Assembly: GCA_949527715.1 (NCBI GenBank)
Contig: CATEWF010000052.1
Location: forward strand, 1-7,263
Length of the DNA stretch: 7,263 bases
Reading direction: 5' to 3'
DNA from: an uncultured Mycoplasmatota bacterium
Lineage (GTDB): Bacteria > Bacillota_I > Bacilli_A > Mycoplasmatales > Mycoplasmoidaceae
A model generated the notes under the pieces. The model made no database searches. It worked only from the letters and a program-made list of their open reading frames with translations, and was not told where the DNA came from. Of the stretch, positions 6,457 to 7,263 are shown piece by piece. Position numbers and translations under genes: made by a program. Numbering within the stretch: the first letter of the stretch is position 1; every line of letters begins with the position of its first letter.

Positions 6457-7263
6457 CATATCCATTTGGAATACCATCTTTATGATATTGCACTCCATTT
6501 TCAATTGACCAAGTCCAATATGTATCACTACAGATCCACATTTCAGGATGAGGAGGATGTGAATTATAATCAGTATTTTCTGTTATTACATCATAATTAG
6601 GATAATAATAGGTATTAACTATATTATGTCCTGTTTCTTTAATTAAATCTTCGGAAATTATAGATCTACCATAAAATTTAACTTCAACATCTCTTGTATC
6701 TGTATCTAATCCATCAAATACATATCCTGCATTTCCTCTTTCTAGTTGGAAATTAATTCCAAAATCAGTATTATCATATGGACAACTAAATATCATAAAT
6801 GATATTTTTTTATGGTCAATAAGAGGTCTTGAAATCGATTCTAAATATTCCTTCGTTGCTTCACATCCATCTAATTCATTTGCTTGTAATTGATATTGAA
6901 TAAATCTACCATTCCATGTATTTTCAAAAGCAGTATGTGGATATAATCTTTTATCAATAATTAATTGAACATTTTCATGCATAATATTTGTAAAAACTGT
7001 ACATTGATTATTTGTTCTAGGAAACATCATAGTAATATTAGTAGAATTTCTAAGTGGCACAAATCTTCTTAAATTAATTTCTCTTTCAGTTACAGTTTGT
7101 TCGAAAATATATCTAGATAATTCTTGAGCTGGAACAATAATAGGTTGTTGTAAAGAATTCAATAATCCTTCTGTAACTTCAGGTTTAATTCCAAATCCAC
7201 ATAAATTAGTTCTAGCTACATTTATTTTAGGTTTAAAGCTATGATTTAGAATTAATTTATTTC
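6452..7263 (-). CDS. Major capsid protein-like, hexon-type double jelly-roll, C-terminal part (5' end outside window)
   Basis: The frame is open from the right edge to TAA at 6454-6452, giving 269 visible residues. The N-terminus is missing. A TTG at 7162-7160 is not a credible start, because the frame continues upstream with ordinary protein sequence. Visible motifs (numbered from the first visible residue): LIIDKRLYP (100-108), YDNTDFGINFQLER (162-175), YVFDGLDTD followed by a beta strand ending FYGR (180-199), and PEMWICSDTYWTW (239-251) near the C-terminus. A 'reference residue-YP' motif, a 'DNT-F...ER...DGLDT' block and a late 'D-x-x-W' strand are what I associate with the C-terminal jelly roll of Polinton/Maverick major capsid proteins. 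Such proteins usually exceed 400 residues, so roughly half may be outside. The role would be forming the pseudo-hexameric capsid faces. Assignment is by motif resemblance only. A phage structural protein remains possible. Confidence 0.55.
   Translation of the reverse strand, partial: NKLILNHSFKPKINVARTNLCGFGIKPEVTEGLLNSLQQPIIVPAQELSRYIFEQTVTEREINLRRFVPLRNSTNITMMFPRTNNQCTVFTNIMHENVQLIIDKRLYPHTAFENTWNGRFIQYQLQANELDGCEATKEYLESISRPLIDHKKISFMIFSCPYDNTDFGINFQLERGNAGYVFDGLDTDTRDVEVKFYGRSIISEDLIKETGHNIVNTYYYPNYDVITENTDYNSHPPHPEMWICSDTYWTWSIENGVQYHKDGIPNGYE

Noticed and set aside
7160..7162. TTG as the start codon of the right-hand gene
   Set aside because: The same frame runs open to the window edge through 33 further codons of normal protein sequence, so the real start is outside the window.

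Overview
The window is AT-rich (about 25-30% G+C in the lines I counted by hand) and almost entirely coding. Three genes lie head-to-tail on the minus strand, so transcription runs from right to left. They are separated by gaps of only 32 and 21 bases. No tRNA, rRNA, CRISPR array, insertion sequence or terminal inverted repeat was seen. The standard genetic code fits: tryptophan is TGG, and no stop interrupts any of the three frames.

Layout, in transcription order. (1) 7263-6452 is the C-terminal part of a protein entering from the right edge. Its motifs resemble the C-terminal half of the hexon-like double jelly-roll major capsid proteins of Polinton/Maverick elements and related viruses. 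(2) 6419-5946 is a complete 157-residue beta-rich protein. Its size, position and C-terminal strand motif would suit a minor capsid (penton-like) protein, but this is less certain. (3) 5924-1 is one uninterrupted frame of at least 1974 codons that leaves the window on the left. It fills about 82% of the window. It combines repeated beta modules, glycine/serine hinges, heptad coiled coils, a cysteine- and tryptophan-rich middle region and a Gly/Ala/Ser-rich hydrophobic stretch. That architecture suggests an elongated, probably oligomeric fibre or spike.

The best reading is a structural (virion) gene cluster of a Polinton-like virus or integrated Maverick element from an AT-rich microbial eukaryote. 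Supporting points are the capsid-like motifs, the absence of Shine-Dalgarno sequences before the two visible starts, and AATAAA hexamers in both gaps. A parabasalid such as Trichomonas is one candidate host, but nothing here proves it. The main alternative is the tail or structural module of an AT-rich phage of Bacteroidota, which also lack Shine-Dalgarno sequences. Hallmark replication and packaging genes (protein-primed DNA polymerase, integrase, FtsK/HerA-type ATPase, protease) are not in the window, so the assignment rests on remote motif resemblance.

Working model (inference): gene 1 builds the capsid faces, gene 2 the vertices, and the giant gene 3 an appendage that contacts the host cell or matures the particle surface.
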